Assembly (NCBI GenBank): GCA_028751875.1
Contig: CM054155.1
Location: forward strand, 55,023,492-55,087,491
Source of the DNA: Rapana venosa
Taxonomy: Eukaryota > Mollusca > Gastropoda > Neogastropoda > Muricidae
Length of the DNA: 64,000 nt
Reading direction: 5' to 3'
Shown here: one piece after another, positions 11,640-22,235 of the stretch
Position numbering within the stretch: the stretch's first letter is position 1
How the letters are laid out: every line of letters begins with the position of its first letter
The notes under the pieces: generated by a model
Databases searched by the model: none
The model's input: only the letters and a program-made list of their open reading frames with translations
Told to the model about the DNA's origin: nothing
Position numbers and translations under genes: made by a program

Positions 11640-13620
11640 CGTTCTGTGGAATTGATAAACAGCTTTTTAACGACCTGTTGCATAACATCTTTGAATATGC
11701 TAATTGTTATCCTTTCCTATGCAAAGTTGTTTAGCATCTTGCTTGTTCTAATAGTAGCATTATATCTGTGCAACTTGGGCGCCCTTTCCTGTGGCTAATT
11801 GTAACATTCTTACGGCTAAATGGTGCCATTCATAGCTTGCTCATGTAACATACTTAGAGTGCTTATTGGTAGTATTCCTTAGGTGCCTAATTGTTCTAAC
11901 GAGCCTTAATGTTCTAATTTTAGTATCCTTTCCTCGCTAGTTGTCTAGCATCCTTTCCTAAGCTATTGTTTAGCATGCTTAATGTACTTAATGCTTATAC
12001 TATCCCCTACTAACTTCTTAACATCCCTGATATGTAGGTTTTTTGTTAAGCATTCTCTTTTGTGCTAATTGTCCAACATCTCATCTGTGCCTATCTTCAT
12101 TCGCTATTCACTGTATTGCTTTATTAGTTTAGGGAGGGCGTGGTAGCTTGCTGTGTTAGTATCCATCCTGGTGTTACTTTCTGTACGCTTGCTGTCTACT
12201 GTGCTTTGTATCCTTAAATCTTACTATTCTCGGTTGCACTCTGCGCGCTTGTAGCTCGGTTTGTGTTGTCCATCACCGCGCGCTGTGTTTGCTTTGTCTG
12301 TGTATCCTTCTGTGCTGCTGGTGTGCATCCTTTGCCTGTGTTGCTTTGTTTTCCTTTTGGTGCTTTGCTTGTTTCCCTTGTATGTTTTTCGCTCTGTATC
12401 ATTGTGCGTTACTTTCTTTGAGTATCCTTGCTGTCTTGGCTTACAACCTTGCAATCGTGCTTTGCATCCTTGCTAATCTTACTTGATCCTCTGTGCGCTT
12501 TGTATCTTTGCTATCTTGTCTTTGTATCCTTGCATCATGCTTCTGCATCCTTGCTGTGCGGCTTATATCCTTGCTATCTGCTTTGCATCCTTGCTTTGGA
12601 ATCCTTGCTGTGCTGCGTTGTATCTTTGCCGGTTTGCTTTTGTTTGCATTTTTCTGTGCCTACATTGTATCCCTTTGAGTGTTGCTTTGCTTGTGTCCTT
12701 GCTGTGTTCCGTTTTATCCTTGCTGTGTTCACTTTCTTTTGTATCCTTGCTTGTGTCACTTTGTCATCCTTGCTGTGATTACCTTTTTATCCTTGCTGGG
12801 CAACGTTTCTGTTATCCTTCTGTGGTATACTTTGCGTATCCTTGCTGTGTCTACTTTTGTCTCATTGCTGTTGTAACTTCTTTGTATCCTTGCTGACTTA
12901 CATTGTATCTTAATGCTGTGGTTACTTTCTTTGTAGCTTGCTGTGTTTACTTTCTTTCTGTATCCTTGCTGTGTAACTTTCTTTGTATCATGCTGTGTTA
13001 CTTTCTTTGTACTTCGCCTGTGTAACTTTCGTTGTATACCTTGCTGTCTTACTTTGTATCTTTGCTGTGTATTGGTACCCTTCTGTGTAACTTTTCTTTG
13101 TATCTTGCTGTGTTTTCTTTGTGATCCTTTGCCTGGCAACTTTCATCTTGTACCCTTCTTGTGTTACTTCTGTCAGCATCGTTGCTTTGCTACTTTGTTA
13201 TTCTTGCTGAGGTGCTTTTCAACTCTGGGTCAGGTACCTGTGTTAGCATTCTGCATGTTCTCGATCGTTTGGGTCATTTTCTGCCATATTGCTGTGTTTA
13301 CTTCCTTTCTGCCATGTTGCTGTGTTAGCATTTCTGCCATATTGCTGTATTAGCTCATATCTGCCCATGTTACGGTGTTAGCAATTCTGCCAGTTTGCTG
13401 TTTAGCATTTCAGGCTATGTGCTGTGGGGGGGGGCGGTTACCAATATCTGCCATGTCGACTGTGATTAGCATTTCTCTGCCAGGTTGATGTCGGTGTTAG
13501 CATTTCTGCCACTGTTGCTGTGTTAGCTATCATCTGCCGCTGCCATGTTGCTGTGTTAGCATTTCTGCCTATGCTTGCTGTGTTAGAGCCCTTTTCTGTC
13601 ACATTTCCTTAGTTTGTATA
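11640..13620. repeat. Two-kilobase decayed minisatellite, ~25 bp unit
   Basis: Continuous run of diverged units of about 24-26 bp. The consensus phrase shifts along the array: 'tttcctgtgctaattgttag' in 11.65-12.1 kb, 'tgtatccttgctgtgttact' in 12.2-13.1 kb, and 'ttctgccatgttgctgtgtt' with 'agcat' in 13.26-13.6 kb. Unit boundaries are blurred by indels. The long frames on both strands (about 100-140 codons) are translations of the repeat, not genes. Bases 13,621-14,410 downstream show nothing recognisable. Confidence 0.85.
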
Positions 13621-14410
13621 AATGGTCCTGTTCCAGTATCCTTGTTAATATCACTGTTAGCATTCCTGTCCTTTCCAGTTTGACTATAATTGGCTATATG
13701 CGCTTGCCATGTGCATTGGTTTATTTTGTCATTTAACAAGTTAGCTGACGCCTTTCTTCAACTTACAATGTTTAAGTGTCATATTTGTTACAGTTCTACT
13801 ATGTGCATTGGAATTTTCTCCCATGCACTTATAAAGCATAGACGTTCAACACTACAACTTCCTTTCAAAGACAGAATACTGTACATCTCTCAGAGATCAC
13901 AAACTGTTCTACCATGTGACCTTTGTGTAAACGGAACGATGATCTGATTACACTCATATTTATATGTCCAGCTTTAATGAGAAAAATGGCAATATAATAC
14001 CTCTTGATAAACACCAACAGTGTTGGAATTAAATGTATTTTAATTAATTGTAGAAAGATAACCTGTCTACTCATTAGTTCGTTTCTCGGATAATAACTCT
14101 AATCGGAAAACAGTCTCCCGACCTCTTTTGGTCAGCTCCATGATCAGCGTTAAAAATTACCGCCCTCTTTAACACCCACCAGTCGTTCTTTTCTCTATTC
14201 ATTTTGCCTGAAATGTTAGTTATCTGTTGAATACAATAACCGTTTTTGCTCTCTTTAACAACTTCAGCGATTGGTGTGTTTCAGCTTCTGTTCTACATCT
14301 TAGACTGTTGAGCATGTTTTGACAGTTAGTTACTGCTGTGTGTTGCATTTCATATACGTCCATGGGGTTTTGCGAATAAAGTGTCCTCTGCCCTACTTCT
14401 CCAGTGTATA
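13621..14410. other. Unidentified noncoding DNA
   Basis: AT-rich sequence between the 25-bp array and a GT tract. No frame longer than about 85 codons and no motif seen. Confidence 0.45.
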
Positions 14411-14500
14411 CTCTGTGTGTGTGTGTGTCTGGTTGTGGTGTCTGTGTGTGTGTGTGTCGTGTGTGTGTGTTGTGTGGTGTGTATGTGTGTGTGTGTGTAA
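14411..14500. repeat. (GT)n microsatellite
   Basis: Imperfect GT repeat with C and GG interruptions. About 400 bp of unremarkable sequence follows before the next minisatellite. Confidence 0.9.
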
Positions 14501-14904
14501 CTCTGTCAGACGAGCGTGGCTTTGTCCAGTATGATTTCCATGTGTCTGTCGTGCGTGCTATAACGCATCTGTGGCTTCTCAAAAAGAGCCCCATTAGTTT
14601 CTTTCTTTTCCTGCGTATCCATATGGATGTGTTTCCCTGTCATAGAAGCTTTTCTTCTCCTAGATTTTTGCCAAGGACAACTCTCTTGCTGCTGTGGATT
14701 CTTTTAACAAGGCCTGAATAATTGTGTGTTGCACACAGGACCTCATTTCGTGGTTTTAACTAAACATTTAGCAGCCAGACCACCACTGACAGCCTGGTGG
14801 ATGAGGACAAAGTTAGGTGCAAGTTGAGATCGAACCTGACTTCTAGATTTCTAGGTAGGCAAATTACCTGTAGAACAACGATATGAAAAGTGGTGCAGGC
14901 TAAG
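14501..14904. other. Unidentified noncoding DNA
   Basis: Short spacer between the GT tract and the 28-bp minisatellite. I see no gene or repeat in it. Confidence 0.4.
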
Positions 14905-15488
14905 AACTCACTGAGGACTGGCCTATACCATGAACTCACTGAGGAGTGGCCTATACCATGAACTCACTGAGGAGTGGCCTATACCATGAACTCACTACTG
15001 AGGAGTGGCCTATACCATGAACTCACTGAGGAGTGGCCTATACCATGAACTCACTGAGGAGTGGCCTATACCATAAAGTGACTAAGGAAAAGACTACACC
15101 ATGAACTAACAAGTGACCATTACAATGAAATCTCTTTGGAGTAGACAACGCCATGGACTCATTGAGAAGTGGCCTATACCATGAACTCAGTACTGAGAAG
15201 TGGCCTATACCATGAACTCAGTACTGAGAAGTGGCCTATACCATGAACTCAGTTCTGAGGAGTAGACTATGCCATAAACTCAGCACTGAGGAGAGGCCTA
15301 TGCCATGAACTCAGTACTGAGGAGAAAACTATGCCATGAACTCACTACTGAGGAGTGGCCTATACCATGAAGTCAGTACTGAGGAGCTATGAACTCTCTA
15401 CTGAGGAGTGGCCTATACCATGAACTCAATAAGGAGCAGACTATGCCATGAACTCACTAAGGAGTAGACTATGCCATGGACTGACTGA
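14905..15488. repeat. 28-bp minisatellite with 3-bp length variants
   Basis: About 20 units with the phrase 'gaactcactgaggagtggcc' then 'tataccat' (28 bp). The left third is almost perfect. Some units carry an extra ACT ('actcactactgagg' or 'actcagtactgaga'), giving 31 bp, and rightward units are more diverged ('gagtagactatgccat'). Units abut directly with no unique spacers. Both 28- and 31-bp forms are interspersed, as expected from unequal exchange. Confidence 0.95.
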
Positions 15489-15574
15489 TGAGTTTATGCT
15501 AGTGATCTGACAGCATGGTTCGAGCCACCACTGAGATGCCTATTCAACCACTAAAACCAGGTTTCCAATATGAG

Positions 15575-15692
15575 CTTTCCTGATCATTTTCCATCACACT
15601 ACTTTTAGAAAGTGTCAGGTTTTTTTATACTGCATTTTCTAAATTATACTATCAGAAGCAACTCAGTTTGTTCTGCACTATCACTATCACAC

Positions 15693-15779
<87 letters not shown>

Positions 15780-15814
15780 GCAAACACACACACACACATA
15801 GACGCATACACGCA

Positions 15815-15881
<67 letters not shown>

Positions 15882-16270
15882 ACAAACACACGCGAGCGCG
15901 CGCGTGAACACCTGGCTACACCCTCCCCAGTGGAATTGGTGTGTGCACTGACACAAACAAAGCTACACAAAACTAGATACTAGCTACAAAAATTCCTCAC
16001 ACTGTGTACTAAGGAAATGTACACACTGATCAGCCACATAGTGTCCTACGACTTACATCACCATATCATAACATTGACTCATTATTCTATAATATACAAA
16101 AGCCTAAGTCTAAAACAAAGATTTAAAAAGTCTTTTGGCTTTGCCTTTCTCAGAGATTCATCTGGAAAACTTCAGAATAAAAATGATTTACATACCCCTG
16201 GTAGAATTGGCTTTGGCTCCTCCGTTTAAGGCCCGTTGTGAATAAACGTCTTGGGGCTGGGGCAGGAGCT
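15575..16270. repeat. Repeat segment flanking the assembly gap, copy 1
   Basis: About 690 bp matching 19,095-19,712 in the same orientation. Shared landmarks: 'ctactatcagaagcaactc'-like entry, a CA microsatellite, a short CG-alternating stretch ('cgcgagcgcgcgcg'), 'ccccagtggaa', 'acacactgatcagccacata' and an end reading 'ggggcaggagctgcag'. Between the two lie the inverted LINE and the 500-N gap. It has no coding signal. It could be a genomic repeat, or the same locus assembled twice. Confidence 0.85.
15688..15879. repeat. (CA)n microsatellite
   Basis: The longest CA tract in the window, about 190 bp, nearly pure for its first 90 bp. It lies inside the repeat segment that recurs after the gap. 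Its translated His-Thr and Cys-Val frames are not genes. Confidence 0.97.
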
Positions 16271-17201
16271 GCAGCTCAGCTGGTATGTTGTCTGCTCCTG
16301 GGGACTTTCCTACTGGTAAACTGCGGATGGCTGCTTCTACTTCTTCCCTCAGTATAGGTAATGGCGGGGGTACTCTTGATGTTGCTGCTTCCTCTTCTAT
16401 TATGCTCTTGTCAGGTTGGATTGGGTAGTTGTATAGTTCTTGACAATACTCAGACCACCTGGTCAATGCAGCTGAGCTTTCTGTAAGGTTTCCGGAGCTG
16501 TCTTCAATGGACTGATGGTTTGGTTTGAAGTGGTTTTGTGAGTTTCTTCAGGGTGTTGAAATGCCTTTTTTTACTGTTGCCCTTTTTCATGCTTTTTCAA
16601 TCCACCCACATTGATTACTGATCCACTTCTCTCTGGGCCCTTTTAAAAAAATTTACTTCTTCACAAGATTGTTGTCCTCCCGGTATTCTTTAGGGTTGGA
16701 AGACCTGGTTGGTTTTTGTGCTCTTCTTGCATTGCAGAGGTCCAAGATGTCATTGGTAGTCCATGGCTGGTGTTTATTCCTCTGACGACCGAGTACCTCC
16801 TCTGCTGTTTCTCGGGCTGCCTCATTTAAAATTGTTGGTGAGGTCATTGATGTCATTGTCCAGGAGGGTTAATGCCGCAAAACGTCCGCCAAGCTTAGCT
16901 TGGAAGATCTCCTCGACATCTGGATCTTTCAGTTTGTCCACGTCAAATTTGATACGTGGGTTTGCAGGCTGTTTGTTTTTCTTCAGCTTCATTTTGAATA
17001 CCAGCAGCACAAGGTCGTGGTCGCTGCCTATGTCAGCTCCAGGGTAGGTTCTTGTTCTGGCTCTGTTGATGCTGGATTTGAAGCGCCGTGGTGTTAAGAT
17101 AAAATCTATTTGGTTATGGATCTTGCGGTTTGGCGAAGGCCAGGTTGTCCTTGACTGCTTGTGGGGATAGAGGGTATTGGCAATGGTAAGTCTGTGGGTG
17201 C
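16271..17201 (-). mobile_element. LINE, inverted 5' part: endonuclease end and RT start
   Basis: Minus-strand remains of an APE-type LINE. From 17,201 downward: end of the endonuclease ('RLTIANTLYPHKQS', 'HNQIDFILTPRRF', 'GADIGSDHDLVLLVFKMKLK'), then the linker ('PRIKFDVDKLKDPDVEEIF', 'FAALTLLDNDINDLTN', 'QRNKHQPWTTNDI'), then the RT start at 16,466-16,271 ('LTRWSEYCQELYN'-like, 'RSLPVGKSPGADNIPAEL'). The segment stops abruptly at 'PAEL' next to the repeat ending 'gagctgcag'. It belongs to the same element as the plus-strand RT that begins at 17,203. The nearly identical endonuclease at 44.7-45.9 kb confirms the break at 17,201-17,203, because there the frame continues normally. Confidence 0.88.
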
Positions 17202-17202
17202 A

Positions 17203-18480
17203 CATTGCCTTGAACAGACTGAAACCACAAGCAGAAGAAATCCTATCAGAAGAACAGGCAGGATTCAGACTAGGTCGAAGCACTGTCAAGCAGATCTTCA
17301 ACATCAGAATGCTCATAGAGAAGCACCTCCAACATCAACTACAGCTCTACAACAACTTCATTGACTTCAAGAAGGCCTTCGACCGAGTGTGGCAAGAAGC
17401 TCTGTGGCAAGTCGTGAGAGACTATATAACTTCGACGAGGACCTGATTCAAGTCAACCAGGCGCTGTATGACAGCTCCCACAGCGCAGTCCTCATGGGTG
17501 GAGAAATCGAGGACTTCTTCTGGACTTCAGTTGGAGTTCGACAAGGCTGCCCGCTATCCCCCGTTCTTTTCAACGTGTTCCTCGAGAATATCATGCAGGA
17601 GGCCCTCCTTGACTTCAAGACCATAATCACAATAGGAGGAAGGCCAGTCTGCAATCTTCGATTCACAGACGATATTGATCTCATGGTCCGCAGTGAAGAA
17701 AAACTCCAGGATCTCACCACCAGACTTGAAACATCAGCCAATGCCCATGGTATGGAGATCAGCACGGAAAAAAGCAAGATCCTAGTGAACAGTACCACAC
17801 CGACCACTCCCACCAGCATCAACATGAGTGGCGAGACACTAGAGGAAGTGGAAACTTTCAAGAACCTTGGAGCAGTCATCGCCAAAGAAGGTACGAGCAC
17901 ACGAGAGGTGAAGATCAGACTTGCTATGGCACTCTCCTCCATGACTAAGCTGGCAAAAGTGTGGAGAAACCATAACATCAGAGCCCACACTAAGGTCAGA
18001 CTCTACAAGGCACTCGTCACGTCCATTGCCTTGTACAGCTGTGAAGCATGGACACTCACTGCCGATTTAGAACGTCGCATTCAAGCCTTTGAGATGAAGT
18101 GCCTCAGGGGGTTCATGAACATCACCTACAGAGACCGTAAAACCAACGACTACGTCTGGCAGCAGATTGAGGCACTGGCTGGCAAACAAGAACCATTGCT
18201 AGATACAGTCAAACGGAGGAAATTGAAATGGTTTGGCCACACAACATGGCATAACAGCCTGTCAAAGACAGTCCTACAGGGAATGGTGGAAGGAGCAAGG
18301 AGGCAGGGACGACCACGCAAAAGCTAGATATCCAACATCAAGGAGTGGACCGGCCTCACTGTACCAAACCTCCTGAAAGCAGCCCAGGACAGAACCATTT
18401 GTTGGTCCACTTGCAACGTCCGTGCGGGTACCCCAACGGTCGTCCCCACCAAGGGATAAACTTGAACTTGAACTTGAAAA
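17203..18480 (+). mobile_element. LINE, 3' part: reverse transcriptase to 3' tail
   Basis: Plus-strand RT and C-terminal domain. It starts at 'LNRLKPQAEEILSEEQAGF', continues with 'FIDFKKAFDRVWQEALW', then shifts frame once near 17,430 into a clean 312-codon stretch ending at 18,327. Visible there: 'VGVRQGCPLSPVLFNVFL', the catalytic palm motif as 'FTDDIDLM' (17,662; usually FADD), 'STEKSKILVN', 'FKNLGAVI', 'LYSCEAWTL', 'KRRKLKWFGH' and 'GARRQGRPRKS' before a premature stop. Coding-like sequence runs on to about 18,440, and the element ends with a short (CTTGAA)n tail at 18,461-18,478. The A-to-T change in FADD and the frameshift mean it is inactive. Confidence 0.92.
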
Positions 18481-18594
18481 TTGCCACCTCTTTATTGATG
18501 CAAAAAGCACTCAGTTTTACTGTGCGGGCTTTCCAACCCCCTCCCACTCACTCTTTGAGGAGCTGTCAAGCCGGAAATGGGGACATACCTTTCC

Positions 18595-19094
18595 NNNNNN
18601 NNNNNNNNNNNNNNNNNNNNNNNNNNNNNNNNNNNNNNNNNNNNNNNNNNNNNNNNNNNNNNNNNNNNNNNNNNNNNNNNNNNNNNNNNNNNNNNNNNNN
18701 NNNNNNNNNNNNNNNNNNNNNNNNNNNNNNNNNNNNNNNNNNNNNNNNNNNNNNNNNNNNNNNNNNNNNNNNNNNNNNNNNNNNNNNNNNNNNNNNNNNN
18801 NNNNNNNNNNNNNNNNNNNNNNNNNNNNNNNNNNNNNNNNNNNNNNNNNNNNNNNNNNNNNNNNNNNNNNNNNNNNNNNNNNNNNNNNNNNNNNNNNNNN
18901 NNNNNNNNNNNNNNNNNNNNNNNNNNNNNNNNNNNNNNNNNNNNNNNNNNNNNNNNNNNNNNNNNNNNNNNNNNNNNNNNNNNNNNNNNNNNNNNNNNNN
19001 NNNNNNNNNNNNNNNNNNNNNNNNNNNNNNNNNNNNNNNNNNNNNNNNNNNNNNNNNNNNNNNNNNNNNNNNNNNNNNNNNNNNNNNNNNNNNN
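18595..19094. other. Assembly gap (500 N)
   Basis: Exactly 500 undetermined bases, a round placeholder size, so the real distance is unknown. The frames reported across it are meaningless. The sequence after the gap repeats the sequence that lies before the LINE at 15.6-16.3 kb. Confidence 1.
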
Positions 19095-19273
19095 GAAGGC
19101 TTTCCGATCATTTTCTCACATACTTTTAGAAAGTGTCAGGTTTTTTATACTGCTTTTCTAAAATATACTATCAGAAGCAACTCGTTTGTTCTGCACTATC
19201 ACTATCACACACACACCCCACCACACACCACACACCACACACACACCAACACACACACACACACACAAAGAAC

Positions 19274-19305
<32 letters not shown>

Positions 19306-19712
19306 CAAAACACACCACACACAAACACACGCGCGCGCGGGAACCTGGCTACCCCTCCCCAGTGGAAATTGTGTGTGCACTGACACAAACAAAGCTACAC
19401 AAAACTAGATAATAGCTACAAAAATTCCTAAACACTGTGTACTAAGGAAATGTACACACTGATCAGCCACATAGTGTCTTACGACTTACATCACCATATC
19501 ATAACATTGACTCATTATTCTATAATATACAAAAGCCTAAGTCTAAAACAAAGATTTAAAAAGTCTTTTGGCTTTGCCTTTCTCAGAGATTCATCTGGAA
19601 AACTTCAGAATAAAAAATGATTTACATACACCTGGTAGAATTGGCTTTGGCTCCTCCCTTTAAGGCCCCTTGTAAAGAAACGTCTTGGGGCTAGGGCAGG
19701 AGCTGCAGCACA
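19095..19712. repeat. Repeat segment flanking the assembly gap, copy 2
   Basis: Matches 15,575-16,270 from 'ctttccgatcattttc' to 'ggggcaggagctgcag', with a shorter, more interrupted CA tract (19,205-19,330) and small indels. Outside the microsatellite the two are very similar ('acacactgatcagccacata', 'aaagtcttttggctttgcct'). Beyond 'gagctgcag' the loci differ: here 'cacacacagtatacac', there the inverted LINE. Confidence 0.85.
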
Positions 19713-19859
19713 CACAGTATACACAAGTTCATTTTTCATTGTCTGACTATGACCTTCTGGTAGCGCCAACAATGTTCACAAGTTCGTCACTGTCAGACCC
19801 TCTGTCAGATCCTGCTGAAGAAAGGGTAGGTTGGTGCATCTTATCCAGCCCTAAGGGTG

Positions 19860-22235
19860 TGGTTGCCTTTCTGTGCACAGTCCATTTATGAAGAGTCTGT
19901 AGCACCTGCCAGTGGAGGCACATGAGGTGCAGGCAGGGGCTGGATTTAAAAGTGTCATAAGAACGCTTTTAGCGTAGAGAGAGAGAGGGAGGTCATTCCA
20001 GATCAATGGACCAGAAATAGAGAAAGAGCTACGGCAGATGGTGGATTGGTTGAATCTAGGTATTCGTAAGGACAAGGTGTCTGCAGCAGAGTAGAGAAAA
20101 CGAGAAGGAGTGTACAAGTGAAGACATTCACAGAGGTAGACGGGTGCTGTTTTGTGGAGACATTTGTAACAGAGGGTACTGATCTTATAGTTTACTCTCT
20201 GTGGCACAGGCGGCCAGTGGAGAGATTGCAAGAGAGGGGTAATGTGCTCAGATTGTTTTCTTTCTGAGGATAAGTCGAGCTGCAGAGTTTTGTATACGCT
20301 TAAGGGATTGGATTGATGATGCTGGCAGACCAGCCAACAGAGAATTGCAATAGTCCAGACATGAAAGAATGAGAGACTAACAAATTGGATGCTGCATCTG
20401 TGGACAAGTACTTTCGAAATCCACTTATACGCTGTAATTGATAGTAGCATGACTGGCAGGTCTGGGTAATGAATTTTTGCATAGAGAGTGCGTTGTCAAT
20501 AATGACCCCCTAGATACATCACAGCAGTGGATAGAAGGGACTGATGCATTGGAAAAGTTCTAATTGAAGCTGTTGTAATGGACGAGACTTTGTGTTTGGT
20601 CCCTACAATCATGGTTTCCGTTTTATCTGCATATAGCTGTAACTTGTACTGTATCATCCAATTTTGGATATCTTAAAAGCAGTGGGCCATATCTGTAAAT
20701 AGAGAAGGAAGATATTCAAGAGTATCGCTGCTTAGAATCTGAGAGTCTTTTGTATAAAATGATGTTTGATCTGATGGCAGTTAATTATATGTGACAGTGA
20801 AGCAGTGTAGAGGGGGGAAAAGAACAGGTCCCAAACAGATTTTTGTGGAACTCCACATTCAAGGCTGCCGGTACTGACTGAATATTGATTCCTGAGACTG
20901 TCTGGAATCGGTCAGTAAGGTATGAACTAAACCAGGTAAGGGATGTACCAGTAACACCAACTTTTTTAAAGATGGGAGAGAAGAATAGAGTGGTCAATAG
21001 TGTCAATGGCTGCAGATAAGTCGAGTAGAGTAAGAAGAGAGATTTTCCCCCGAGTCAGAAGCGAGTAGAAGTGTGTTTAAGGTGTGGACAAGGGTAGTTT
21101 CAGTGCTGTGGTTGACTAGATAGGCAGACTGAAACACAGGAAAGAGATTGTTGGAGAGAAGGTGGTGGCTGAGCTGTTTAAGAACTACTTTTTCAAGGAC
21201 TTTAGAGATAAAAGGTAGGTTGGAAACAGGTCTATAATTCTTCAGAATGTTGGGGTCACGGTCATGCGAGTAGAGGTGTGACTATAGCATGTTTTAGAGC
21301 TGAAGGAACATTTCCAGAGACAAGAGTTAAGTTCACTATTTTCGTGATAGTGGGAATAAGTTGTGGCAGGCACTGTGCGAAAAGAGAAGCAGGTATTGGA
21401 TCAAGATCACAAGATTGTATAGTCATTCCTTTCAGAATTATCTTGATTTCTTCCTCGCTCTCGGGATGAAAGGAAAGGAGAGGAGTGCCAGAGAATTGGG
21501 AATCAGAAGTTGCAGGCTGGAGAGGAGTCTGATCCAAACTGGAGCGAATGTTGCGTACTTTGTCAGAGAAGAATGCAGAAAATATAGAAGGAAGTTCAGA
21601 GTGGTCCTGAATAGAAGGCAGAGGACTAGCCTTCTCAGATCCAAGAAACATGGATGTGAGGGAAAAGAGAGATTTCATAGACATGGTATCAAGAACTTGA
21701 GAAGAGTAATACTTTGCTTTTGCTGAATGAATTAAGGTTTTAACTTTGTTGGGCATCAAGAACTTGACAAGAGTAATACTTTGTTTTTGCTGAATGAATT
21801 AAGGCTTTAACTTTGTTGTTTTGTTAACGAACAAGCTGTGTGCTTATTTCGGTTTTTGTTTTGCTGCTCTTGTTGATGGCGTTTGCGTTTTGCGACCAGG
21901 ATGTCACGGTTGTACCATGGTGCACATGGCCTATCAGGCAGGAGATGGTCAGTAGGAGGAGCATGTTCACAAAGAGTTAGCTGAGGACAGTATCGTAGTG
22001 CTTAAAAGGGTCAGTATGGTCAGGGGTGTGCAGTAGGCGTTCAGCAGCTTGGGAAAGGAAAGTTTGAATATATATGGCCTTGAGGTTGCGAGGGGTAATG
22101 CACTTCTTGTTTCTGATAGGCTTTGCAATGTTGAGAAAGAAAAGAATGGCAGAATGATCGGAGAGCCGTTCGTCAGTGACAGATACAGACTAAATGTGAC
22201 AAGAAGTAAGTCACTCAGGAACATGCCAAAAGGGG
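19860..22235 (-). mobile_element. CR1/Jockey-like LINE, 5'-truncated
   Basis: Minus-strand non-LTR element. From 22,235 downward: end of the endonuclease ('SDHSAI'), a basic linker, then 'AKYYSSQVLDTMSMKSLFSL' and 'FSAFFSDKVRNIRSSLD'. The RT entry follows, with 'LKGMTIQSCDLDPIPASLF' and 'LVSGNVPSALKHAIVTPLL'. A mid-RT fragment reads 'VGVTGTSLTWFSSYLTDRF' (21.0 kb). The C-terminal region is '[19 protein letters not shown]', 'LHWPPVPQRVNYKISTLCYK' and 'SGPLIWNDLPLSL'. Frameshifts separate these blocks, and the stretch 20.5-20.8 kb is badly eroded. It carries an internal 67-bp tandem duplication at 21,688-21,821. Its relatives are the two elements at 59.6-63.5 kb. CR1 versus Jockey placement is not settled. 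Confidence 0.88.

Noticed and set aside
12428..13353. Long Cys/Leu-rich frames on the plus strand and Lys/Gln-rich frames on the minus strand
   Set aside because: They are translations of the ~25-bp tandem array. Both strands are open because the repeat lacks stops in some registers.
14905..15488. CRISPR-like array
   Set aside because: The 28-bp units abut directly without unique spacers, the host is eukaryotic, and no cas-like gene is present.
15612..15983. Open frames of His-Thr or Cys-Val repeats (also at 1.3-1.9, 8.4-8.8, 10.8-11.6, 14.3-14.6, 19.1-19.4, 53.1-53.5 and 58.2-58.8 kb)
   Set aside because: They are direct translations of CA/GT dinucleotide repeats, open on both strands, with no unique protein sequence.
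17448..17990. 180-codon minus-strand frame
   Set aside because: It is the antisense shadow of the LINE reverse transcriptase on the plus strand.
18345..19412. Frames of 180-355 codons spanning the gap
   Set aside because: They consist mainly of undetermined residues across 500 N, so they have no evidential value.
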